This document shows, piece after piece, positions 8,848-15,679 of a stretch of 26,088 bases of DNA (its first letter is position 1; every line of letters begins with the position of its first letter). This DNA is from Patulibacter sp050252545. GTDB taxonomy: Bacteria > Actinomycetota > Thermoleophilia > Solirubrobacterales > Solirubrobacteraceae. The stretch lies in contig JBFWKS010000028.1 in the NCBI GenBank assembly GCA_050252545.1, positions 1 to 26,088 on the forward strand. The letters are read 5' to 3'. The notes beneath the pieces are model-generated. The model was not told the DNA's origin. It did no database searches and saw only the letters and a list, made by a program, of their open reading frames with translations. The translations under genes and the position numbers were made by a program.

Positions 8848-9369
8848 ATGCACGACGACATCCACCCCGCTGCCCCTTCCGCCGGCGCGAGCGCGCCGGG
8901 CACGTCCGCCGGGCCCCAGCCGATGGCGGTACCGCCGCCGCCGCCACCTCCGCCGGCCGAGGACGCACCGGTCGAGGCGTGGCGGTCGTGGTTCGACGCG
9001 ATCGGCGCCAGCCGCGCGTTGGGCCTGCGCTGCACCGATGCGCAGCCCGGACGGATCGTCGCCCGCTTCACCGGCGACGGGTTCCCGCCCAACCCCAACG
9101 GGGCGCTCTTCGGCGGACTGGTCGTCGCGGCGGCCGACCAGGTGATGGGCATGTGCGCCTACTCCAGCGTGCCCGACCGCCTGCCGGCGACCGCGACCCT
9201 GCAGACGTCGTTCCTGCGACCGGCGTTCGGTCCGCTCACCTACGCCGCACGCGTCGTCCAGCGCGGACGCAGCATGTTGTTCCTCGACGCCACCGCCGAG
9301 GACCGCGACGGACGCCTCTGCGCCACGTTCACCGGCTGCTGGGTCGCGAACGCGGCAACGCCGCGCTGA
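8848..9369 (+). CDS. PaaI-like hotdog thioesterase
   Basis: A 173-residue protein. Residues 1-40 are a Pro/Ala-rich, probably disordered segment with a run of eight prolines (about 29-36). The hotdog domain follows, with the PaaI/4HBT pattern NPNGALFGGLVVAAADQ (N83, G84, GG88-89, D96) in the position of the usual HGG motif, then LQTSFLRPA and LFLDATAEDRDGRLCATFTG. It would hydrolyse an acyl- or hydroxyacyl-CoA. It lies 33 nt after the kinase on the same strand, probably in the same transcript, and could release CoA from dead-end intermediates or complete the pathway. A TACCGT at 8829-8834 might give it a secondary promoter. Confidence 0.85.
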   Translation: MHDDIHPAAPSAGASAPGTSAGPQPMAVPPPPPPPPAEDAPVEAWRSWFDAIGASRALGLRCTDAQPGRIVARFTGDGFPPNPNGALFGGLVVAAADQVMGMCAYSSVPDRLPATATLQTSFLRPAFGPLTYAARVVQRGRSMLFLDATAEDRDGRLCATFTGCWVANAATPR

Positions 9370-9640
9370 CGGCGCGGACGCCCGCGCGACTCCCTGACGT
9401 CGCGGATCCAGCGTCCCACCGCTCCCAGGATTGCGAATCTGTCGAGTTTGGACTCGCGAATCTGTGTGCGTCGGGCAGGCCGGCCCCATCGCGGCGCCGC
9501 ATCGGCCGTTGAATGCCGCCAGTCATCCCAACCGGTCGGACGCCTCCTGAAGCGGGCGAATCATGCCGTCCAACGGAACGTGCCGCTCTCCAGGACCGTC
9601 TCGGCCATAGAGTGCCAGCTCCCATGCACCGTTCGGCTTC
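9370..9640. other. Noncoding gap with direct repeats around a small inverted repeat
   Basis: This stretch lies between the thioesterase stop and the long hairpin and contains no gene I can support; short open frames here lack family resemblance and ribosome sites. It is less GC-rich than its surroundings. It holds two copies of GCGAATCTGT (9433-9442 and 9456-9465) flanking the inverted repeat CGAGT-TTGG-ACTCG (9443-9456). It may be debris of mobile DNA or a binding-site array. Confidence 0.5.
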
Positions 9641-9697
9641 AACCCGCAACTACGTCAGGAGCGCCCGTTTAGCGGCGCTCCTGACGTAGTTGCGGGT
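9641..9697. repeat. Perfect 24-bp inverted repeat with 8-nt loop
   Basis: Positions 9642-9665 are the exact reverse complement of 9674-9697, separated by CGTTTAGC. The stem begins ACCCGCAACTACG and closes at GGAGCGCC/GGCGCTCC. It lies between the ends of two convergent units (thioesterase and decayed transposase). It could be a bidirectional terminator, a MITE-like hairpin or abutted IS ends. It is longer than usual for an intrinsic terminator, and no T-run follows on either strand. Confidence 0.85.
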
Positions 9698-9798
9698 CGT
9701 CGGGCTGCTTGGAGGGTGCGCACGCCGCTTGGCGCCTAGGGTTCCGGCTGTTTCGAAGGTCGTTCCCAGAGAGGGCGTGGTACGGCGTGTGTCCCGCG

Positions 9799-10829
9799 TC
9801 AAGGAATCCGCTCAACGTGGCGTGTTGGAACTGGGGTGCTGATGGTGGTTGAGGGGTCGGTATCGGCGTCTGGCGGGATGCGCGCGGCGGGCTCGGCGAG
9901 GTAGGCGCTCGTCGGTCGTGCGCCGTTCAGGGACTCGTGCGGGCGGATCTCGTTGTAGAACCCGCGGAACGCGTCGACCTGGTCGGTCATCTCCTGTCCG
10001 TCGGCAGGGAGGTGACGCCAGAGGCACTCGACCTTGATCGAGCCGTGGTAGCGCTCGATCACGCCGTTGGTCTCCGGGCTCTTCTTCCTGGTTCGGACGG
10101 GCGTGAGCTCGGGGCGGTCGTCGATGAACCGGGCGAACTTGGCGGCCTTGAGCACGGGCCGTTATCGGGCACGAGGAAGATCGGATGCACGGTGCCGTCG
10201 GCGTCGGTGAGGTCCTCCACCAGCGGCCGGCCGAGGAGTCGTTCGGCCTCCGCGATCGCGGCCACGACCGACGCGATCGCGTCGCGATGGGTCTGGGTCC
10301 TGGTGACCGGTCCGGCGAGCACGACCTTGCCCCAGTAGTCCACGACATCGCCGGAGCGCCACGTCCCACCGCCCGCGGTCTCGAGCTCGAAGAAATCCAT
10401 CTGCCACACCTGGTTGCGCCTGGTGGGCGGGTGCAGGAACGCCTCACGGCGCGCACTGGCGAGATCGCGGACCTCGCGGACGTAGCCTGCGGGCAGCGCG
10501 AGACCGGCCTCGCGAAGGATCCGCAGGCACGTCGCCTCGGCGATCTTGATGTCGTGGTCGAGCGCGCAGAGCCACGCGATCTCTTCGAGATCAACGAAAC
10601 GACATCGCCTGGGGGCCGCCTCGCTTCAACGCCCGGATCTGCACGTGCGCTCCCCGAGCGCGCGGGTGAGGTCGTCGACCTCGGCCTCCAGCGGCTGCTC
10701 CCTGCCGGTCGACTTCACGCCGCCGGCGGGCTGCGCCAGGCCGGCCTTGCCGGCCTGCAGGAACTGGTCCTTCCACTTCCCGATCGACGTCTCCGAGACG
10801 CCATGTCGGCGGGCCGCCGACCACGCCAC
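9799..10829 (-). pseudogene. Decayed IS transposase (HTH plus rve/DDE domain), frameshifted
   Basis: Read across frames on the minus strand, this gives one transposase. It runs from a helix-turn-helix (ARRHGVSETSIGKWKDQF), through a linker (LTRALGE then HVQIRALKRG) and LEEIAWLCALDHDIKIAEATCL, to the DDE integrase core: VWQMDFFEL (first D), FLVPDNGPC (second D) and TNGVIERYHGSIKVE (E), ending RPHESLNGARPTSAYL. At least three indels break it: a lost G near 10650, a frame change near 10590, and a lost T near 10154 inside the DDE core. The N-terminal 20 or so residues are also missing, because the remnant begins directly at the livF stop. It resembles IS3/IS481-type elements. No clear terminal inverted repeats or target-site duplication were found. 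Confidence 0.88.
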
Positions 10830-11528
10830 TCACCCCCCGAAGTACGCCTCCGCCACGAGCTTCTCGCCGGCCTCGCCGTCGAGGGACTCACCGACGCGGC
10901 CCTGGTCGAGCAGGAGCACCTCGTTGCAGACGCGGCGTAGGAGGTTCGGGTTCTGCTCCATGAGGACGAGGGCGGCGCCGCGCTCGCGGATCTCGACCAG
11001 CGCCACACCGAGCGCATCGATCGCGACCGGGGAGAGGCCGAGCGACGGCTCGTCGAGGACGATCGCGCGCGGCTCCTGCACCAGCGCACGTCCGATCGCG
11101 AGCCACTGCTGCTCACCGCCGGACATGCCGCCGGCGCGGTGGGTCGCCTTGTCCGCGAGGATCGGGAACGTCTCTCGGACGGCGTCCAACCGGTCCGGGG
11201 TGAGCTTGAGCCCGGCCCCGTAGGCGGCCATCTCCAGGTTCTCCTGGACGGTCAGGTCCTTGAAGACGAGCCGCCCCTCGGGGACGTGCGACAGCCGTGC
11301 CCGCACGCGGCCGCGGGTGTCGCGTCCGGTCAGCTCGGTGCCGTCGAGAGTGATCGTTCCCGCGGTCGCCTTGAGCGTGCCGGAGAGCGCCTGCGCGAGG
11401 CAGGTCTTGCCCGCACCGTTGCGTCCGATCACACCGACCGCCTGGCCGTCGTCGACGGTCAGGTCGACGTCCTCGATCACCGTCACGCCCGGTCGGTAGC
11501 CGGCCCGCAGGCCTCGCACCTCGAACAT
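10830..11528 (-). CDS. livF: Liv-type ABC transporter ATP-binding protein LivF
   Basis: A 232-residue ATPase with Walker A GRNGAGKT (35-42), a Q-loop region HVPEGRLVF, signature MSGGEQQ, Walker B AIVLDEPSLGLSP and the LivF-typical EQN in place of the H-loop histidine. It ends EAYFGG, a normal LivF terminus, so it is probably intact although the IS remnant starts at the very next base after TGA. Its ATG overlaps the LivG stop (ATGA), indicating coupled translation at the end of the livKHMGF operon. It powers import of the ligand captured by LivK. Confidence 0.94.
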   Translation of the reverse strand: MFEVRGLRAGYRPGVTVIEDVDLTVDDGQAVGVIGRNGAGKTCLAQALSGTLKATAGTITLDGTELTGRDTRGRVRARLSHVPEGRLVFKDLTVQENLEMAAYGAGLKLTPDRLDAVRETFPILADKATHRAGGMSGGEQQWLAIGRALVQEPRAIVLDEPSLGLSPVAIDALGVALVEIRERGAALVLMEQNPNLLRRVCNEVLLLDQGRVGESLDGEAGEKLVAEAYFGG

Positions 11529-12337
11529 CAGCGTCCCCCTCCGTCGACGGTCTCCGGCGGCGACGAGGCCGCCGGCTCCTCGAGCGCCTGCTCACCGAGG
11601 TACGCCGCGCGGACGGCCTCGTCCTGCAGCACCTCGTCGGTCACACCGGCGGCCAGTCGGCGGCCGGTCGCGAGGACGAGCAGCTCGTCGCAGAGCGCGG
11701 CGACCAGACGCACGTCGTGCTCGACGAGGCAGAGCGCCAGCTCCGGACGCCGGGACCGCAACGCCTGCAACGCCGCAATCAGCTCATCCCGCTCCTCGCG
11801 GCTCAGGCCGGCGGCGGGCTCGTCGAGGAGCAGCACCGGACCGTCGACGACGACCGCCCGCGCGATCTCGACCATCTTCCGCACGCCGTAGGGCACCTCG
11901 TCGGGCAACCCGTCGGCGTAGTCCGCGCAGCCGAACTCGGCGAGCGTCCCGTCGACGTCGGCACGGTGCCCACGACCGTGCACCTTGCGGGCGAGGCCCG
12001 CGCCGAGCTCGACGTTCTCGCGGACCGACAGGCTCGCCGCGAGCTGCGGGTGCTGGAACGTCCGCACGATCCCGAGCCGGCCGCGGGCGCCCGGCGACAG
12101 ACCGGTGATCGTCCGCTCACCGAACGCGATCGCGCCGGCGGTCGGCCGGTACACGCCGGAGAGCACGTTCAGCAGCGTCGTCTTGCCGGATCCGTTGGGG
12201 CCGATCAAGCCGAGCCGGGTGCCGGGCGAGAGCGCGACGTCGACGTCGACGAGCGCCTTCACGCCGCCGAAGTCCATGCCGATCCCCCGGCCCTCGAGCG
12301 TGGCGCGCGCCGTGGCGTCGGTCGTCGCAGTCGTCAT
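11528..12337 (-). CDS. livG: Liv-type ABC transporter ATP-binding protein LivG
   Basis: A 269-residue ATPase. Motifs are Walker A GPNGSGKT (46-53), the Q-loop region RTFQHPQL, a degenerate signature VPYGVRKMVEIARA (LivG proteins commonly lack a classic LSGGQ), Walker B VLLLDEPAAGLS and H-loop EHD. The C-terminal tail (about 20 residues, Pro/Ser/Glu-rich) is slightly longer than usual. The start ATG has GGAGG 5 nt upstream, in the 37-nt gap after livM. It pairs with LivF to form the ATPase heterodimer. Confidence 0.94.
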   Translation of the reverse strand: MTTATTDATARATLEGRGIGMDFGGVKALVDVDVALSPGTRLGLIGPNGSGKTTLLNVLSGVYRPTAGAIAFGERTITGLSPGARGRLGIVRTFQHPQLAASLSVRENVELGAGLARKVHGRGHRADVDGTLAEFGCADYADGLPDEVPYGVRKMVEIARAVVVDGPVLLLDEPAAGLSREERDELIAALQALRSRRPELALCLVEHDVRLVAALCDELLVLATGRRLAAGVTDEVLQDEAVRAAYLGEQALEEPAASSPPETVDGGGR

Positions 12338-12374
12338 GCGGGCCTCCGGATGGTGATGCGGAACGTCGTGATCG

Positions 12375-13424
12375 TCATGCCGTGCGGCTCCGGACGAAGG
12401 GGCGGAGGATCGTGCGTTCGAGCAGCGCCCCCAGGCCGCCCGATCCCGCCAGCAGCGCGATCAGCAACACGGCGCCGAACACCGCGCCGGTCGCCGACGC
12501 CGGCACCACCGACTGGATGTTCGACGGCAGCGCCCCGACGAGCAGACCGCCGAGGAGCGCCCCGATCGCGCTGCGGGCACCGCCGACGAGCGATCCGGCG
12601 AGCAGCGAGATCGAGAGGAAGACGACGAAGATCGTCGGGTTGAGGAACCCGACGGTCAACGCGTACGCACCGCCGGCGATCCCGCCGAGCACCGCCGCCC
12701 ACGTCCAGACCGCGAGCTTCAGTCCCGTCGAGCGCAGGCCGAACGACGCGGCCGCGTGCGGCGCTTCGCCGACGGCGAGCAACCGTGCTCCCGGGCCGCG
12801 GCCGAACAGCACCATGCTCGCCGCCGCCAACAGCACGAAGAGCACCAGGACGATCGTGAGCATCAGCGACGACGAGCCGTCGAGCAGCTCACCGCCGACC
12901 GTCTGCGGCAGCACCGAGATCCCGGCGTCGCCGCCGGTCACCGCGCTGAGCTCCAGCGACAGGTCGGGGATCGCGTACGCGAGGGCGAACGTCGCCAGGG
13001 CGGTGAACAACCCGGTCAGGCGAACGGTCGGCACGGCGATCAGCAGCCCGATCACCGCGCTGACGACGATCACCGCCAGTAGCGCCGTCGGCAGCGCCCA
13101 CCCCTTCGACAGGGTGTAGGCCATGGTGTACGCACCGACGGCCATGAACGCACCGGACGCGAGGTTGATCTCGCCGAGCGTCGCGAGGATCGCGTTGTTG
13201 CCGAGGATCGTGATCGCGTAGATCACCCCGATGACGAGCGAGTAGCGCAGCGTCGAGGTGCCGTTGACGCCGACGATCAACACGATCGCGGCGGCGAGCA
13301 CGACGAGGCCGAGGCGGCCCGCGAGCAGCGGACCACGGCCGGTGGTCAGGGAGACCCGCAGCCGCGCCGCCGCGCCCGCGGCAGCGGGGACGGCGGTCGC
13401 AGGTGTGGGGGCGGTCGTGCTCAT
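12375..13424 (-). CDS. livM: Liv-type ABC transporter permease LivM
   Basis: A 349-residue polytopic permease with roughly eight to ten hydrophobic helices starting near residue 35. LivM-family signatures include the block NNAILATLGEINLASGAFMAVGAYT, the DAGISVLPQ loop, and an EAA-like cytoplasmic region GEAPHAAASFGLRSTGLKLAVW that contacts the ATPases. Its ATG overlaps the livH stop (ATGA). The first 35 residues are Ala/Pro/Thr-rich. It forms half of the membrane channel with LivH. Confidence 0.93.
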   Translation of the reverse strand: MSTTAPTPATAVPAAAGAAARLRVSLTTGRGPLLAGRLGLVVLAAAIVLIVGVNGTSTLRYSLVIGVIYAITILGNNAILATLGEINLASGAFMAVGAYTMAYTLSKGWALPTALLAVIVVSAVIGLLIAVPTVRLTGLFTALATFALAYAIPDLSLELSAVTGGDAGISVLPQTVGGELLDGSSSLMLTIVLVLFVLLAAASMVLFGRGPGARLLAVGEAPHAAASFGLRSTGLKLAVWTWAAVLGGIAGGAYALTVGFLNPTIFVVFLSISLLAGSLVGGARSAIGALLGGLLVGALPSNIQSVVPASATGAVFGAVLLIALLAGSGGLGALLERTILRPFVRSRTA

Positions 13425-14293
13425 ACGCGCACCATCGGTCGCTGGCCGAAGAGGCCCTGGGGACGGAACAGGAGGACGACGACGAGCAACGCGAAGAGCG
13501 AGGTCGTGACGAGGTCCGAGCTGACATACGCGGCCGTGAGGTTCGTCGCGATGCCGATGACGATCCCCGAGACGACCGCGCCGCCGATCGAGTCGAAGCC
13601 ACCGACGACGATCGCCGCGAAGCCGAAGACGAGCAACGCGTTGATGCTCGTCGGTGTCAGCGAGTACACCGGCGCGATGAACAATCCGACGACGCCGGCG
13701 AGCGCCCCCGAGACGATCCACGCGACGCGCTTGAGCGTGTTCGCGCGGATCCCGAGGACCTCGGCGGCGGCCGGGTTGTCGTGGACGGCGCGCATCGCGA
13801 CACCCGCGCGGGTGAACCGGAACGCGGCCGAGAGGACGGCGACGATCAGGCCGCAGACGACGAACGACGCGACGTCGGCCCAGGAGAGCCCGACCGGCCC
13901 GATCGTCAGTGCGGTGCCCTCGCCCGCGGACGGGAACGCCCGCGCCTCGCCGCCGAACGCCGCACCTTCGATCCCCTGCAGTCCGATGCCGATCGCAATC
14001 GTCGCCATCGCCGCCGCGAGCAATCCGAACCGTTCCATCGGCACGACGAGCAGCCCACCGATCAACCCGCCGAGGACCGCCCCGCAGACGACGACCGTCA
14101 GCGCGACGAGCAGGTACGGCATGCCCCCGTCGTGGAGGAACCAGCCGAGGAACAGCGCGACGGCGGCGATGTCGCCCTGCGCGAACGAGATGTACCCCGA
14201 CACGCGGTAGATGACGACGAGCCCCACCCCGGCGAGCGCGTAGAGCATGCCGCTCACGACGCCGGAGATGATGCTCGTCTGCAGGAGATCCAC
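13421..14293 (-). CDS. livH: Liv-type ABC transporter permease LivH
   Basis: A 290-residue permease with about eight transmembrane segments. It begins MDLLQTSIISGVVSGMLYALAGVGLVVIYR and contains GYISFAQGDIAAVALF, the LivH counterpart of the LivM glycine-rich block, and the EAA-like loop VHDNPAAAEVLGIRANTLKR. Start is GTG with GGAGGACC upstream, 10 nt after the livK2 stop. It is second in the livKHMGF operon. Confidence 0.94.
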   Translation of the reverse strand: MDLLQTSIISGVVSGMLYALAGVGLVVIYRVSGYISFAQGDIAAVALFLGWFLHDGGMPYLLVALTVVVCGAVLGGLIGGLLVVPMERFGLLAAAMATIAIGIGLQGIEGAAFGGEARAFPSAGEGTALTIGPVGLSWADVASFVVCGLIVAVLSAAFRFTRAGVAMRAVHDNPAAAEVLGIRANTLKRVAWIVSGALAGVVGLFIAPVYSLTPTSINALLVFGFAAIVVGGFDSIGGAVVSGIVIGIATNLTAAYVSSDLVTTSLFALLVVVLLFRPQGLFGQRPMVRV

Positions 14294-14303
14294 GGCGGTC
14301 CTC

Positions 14304-15533
14304 CTAGTTGCCGGGCTCGGCGATCGGGGCGTCCGGGAGCGGCGCCGACTCGGTCAGCGGCGTGAACTTCCCGTCGCGGACGCCGATGATCGCGCCGTTG
14401 CCCTTCGTCGAGTGGTCCTCCTCGGTCCACTTGATGTCCGGCACGTAGTCGTCGCCGTACGAGAACCCGGGCATCGCCTGGATGACCTGCTCGGTGCTCG
14501 GCGTCTTCCCGCCGTTGGCCTGGACCGCCTTCTTCACGAGCTCGGTGCAGGTCGTCGCGGCGACCCAGCCGAGCATCGCGATGGTGTCGTTCGTGTCGGC
14601 GCCGGGCTTCTGCTTCGTCAGCGCCTCACGGAACCCGGCGGCCTTCGGGTCGCTGCCCAGGAGGAACGGCGACGCGAAGACGATCCGCTCCGCCGCGTCC
14701 TCACCGACGAGCTCGACGAGCGTGTCGGTGAGTGCCGGCCACATGATCCCCCACGTCGGCCGGTAGCCGATCTTCGCGGCGGCCTTGATCAGCGGGGCAA
14801 GCACCGGTGCCGTGTTGTTCACGACGACGAAGTCGGCGCCGGAGGCCTTGAGCTTCGCGGCGGCGGCGCTCTGGTCGGCCGCGGTCGGGTTGTACTTCAC
14901 CTCGGCGACGGCCTTCTCGTTCTTCTGCTGCAACGCCCAGTTCGCACCGGCGCGGGTCGGCTTGCCGACGGCGTCCTCGCTGTAGGCGATCGCGATCCGC
15001 TCGGCCTTGCCGTCGCCCAGCCCGTAGTCGACGAGGCTCGCCGCGAGCGGCTCGTACGTCGGCAGCGGGATGTACGAGTTCTCCGCGGCGAGATCGGACC
15101 CACCGGCGCCGGGGACGAGGGCGACCTTCCGCGCCCCGAGGTACGGCAGCACGGCGACGTTCGTCGGCGAGCCGGCGGAGCCGCAGAGCAGCGAGACCTT
15201 CTCGCCCTCGACGAGCTTGCGGACCACGCCGGGCGTGTTCGCGGGGTTCAGCTGGTCGTCCTGGACGGCGAGGCGGACCTTGTGCCCCTCGATGCCGCCC
15301 TGCGCGTTGACCTCCGCGATCTTCGCCCGCATCGCGTCGTAGAGGATCGCCAGCGACGACGCAGGCCCCGTCAGCGGTCCGGTCGCGCCGATGACGATCT
15401 CGCCATCGGTGCTCCCGCCGCCCGACGCACCGCCGCCGTCGTCGGATCCACATCCGGTCACGGCGATCGCCGCGCCGGCGACGATCGCGATCCCCACGGC
15501 CCGTACCCGGGACCGTTGCTCGTGTAGCAGCAT
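14304..15533 (-). CDS. livK: Liv-type ABC transporter substrate-binding lipoprotein (copy 2)
   Basis: A 409-residue Peripla_BP_6 protein. The N-terminal signal ends with the lipobox-like VTGC (Cys at about residue 32), followed by the same GSDDGGG linker as copy 1. The mature domain begins GEIVIGATGPLTGPASSL and contains KVRLAVQDDQLNPANTP. It resembles livK1 in layout, and much of the sequence is alignable, implying paralogy with related ligands. Start ATG 15533 is supported by AGGAG about 9 nt upstream; the longer frame upstream lacks a signal-peptide-like start. It is the first gene of the complete transporter operon livK-H-M-G-F. Confidence 0.94.
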   Translation of the reverse strand: MLLHEQRSRVRAVGIAIVAGAAIAVTGCGSDDGGGASGGGSTDGEIVIGATGPLTGPASSLAILYDAMRAKIAEVNAQGGIEGHKVRLAVQDDQLNPANTPGVVRKLVEGEKVSLLCGSAGSPTNVAVLPYLGARKVALVPGAGGSDLAAENSYIPLPTYEPLAASLVDYGLGDGKAERIAIAYSEDAVGKPTRAGANWALQQKNEKAVAEVKYNPTAADQSAAAAKLKASGADFVVVNNTAPVLAPLIKAAAKIGYRPTWGIMWPALTDTLVELVGEDAAERIVFASPFLLGSDPKAAGFREALTKQKPGADTNDTIAMLGWVAATTCTELVKKAVQANGGKTPSTEQVIQAMPGFSYGDDYVPDIKWTEEDHSTKGNGAIIGVRDGKFTPLTESAPLPDAPIAEPGN

Positions 15534-15557
15534 CTCCGTCTCTCCTCGGTCGCTCGA

Positions 15558-15575
15558 GGGCCCCGTCGGGGGCCC
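15558..15575 (-). promoter_or_regulatory. GC stem-loop in the livK2 leader
   Basis: A 7-bp perfect stem GGGCCCC/GGGGCCC with a GTCG loop lies 25 nt upstream of the livK2 ATG, just downstream of a possible -10 (TATGAA, minus strand, 15577-15582). It may be an attenuator or a terminator for the kinase gene upstream. Confidence 0.35.
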
Positions 15576-15620
15576 GTTCATAGCGACGGTCCCAGAGCCC
15601 CGCGGGCGGCCCAAGGGTCG

Positions 15621-15635
15621 TCCGGGACTATCGGA
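15621..15635. promoter_or_regulatory. Palindrome TCCG-N7-CGGA (site D)
   Basis: TCCGGGACTATCGGA lies in the 146-nt gap between the second kinase and livK2, about 88 nt upstream of the livK2 start and about 46 nt upstream of the possible -10 TATGAA. That position would suit an activator site. It has the same arms and spacing as sites A-C. Confidence 0.45.
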
Positions 15636-15679
15636 AGGGCGGACGAACGGCGGATGGCCGCTCGGCCCGACGGGTGGGG

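Noticed and set aside
7690..9489. Long minus-strand open frame opposite the kinase and thioesterase genes
   Set aside because: It is the complement of well-identified plus-strand genes, Arg/Gly/Asp-rich and without domain motifs.
9448..9672. Small plus-strand open frame after the thioesterase
   Set aside because: It runs through the direct repeats and into the hairpin arm, with no ribosome site and no protein-like pattern.
9720..9798. Search for IS terminal inverted repeats flanking the transposase remnant
   Set aside because: No pair of matching ends could be found between the region after 9698 and the livF junction; the left end appears deleted.
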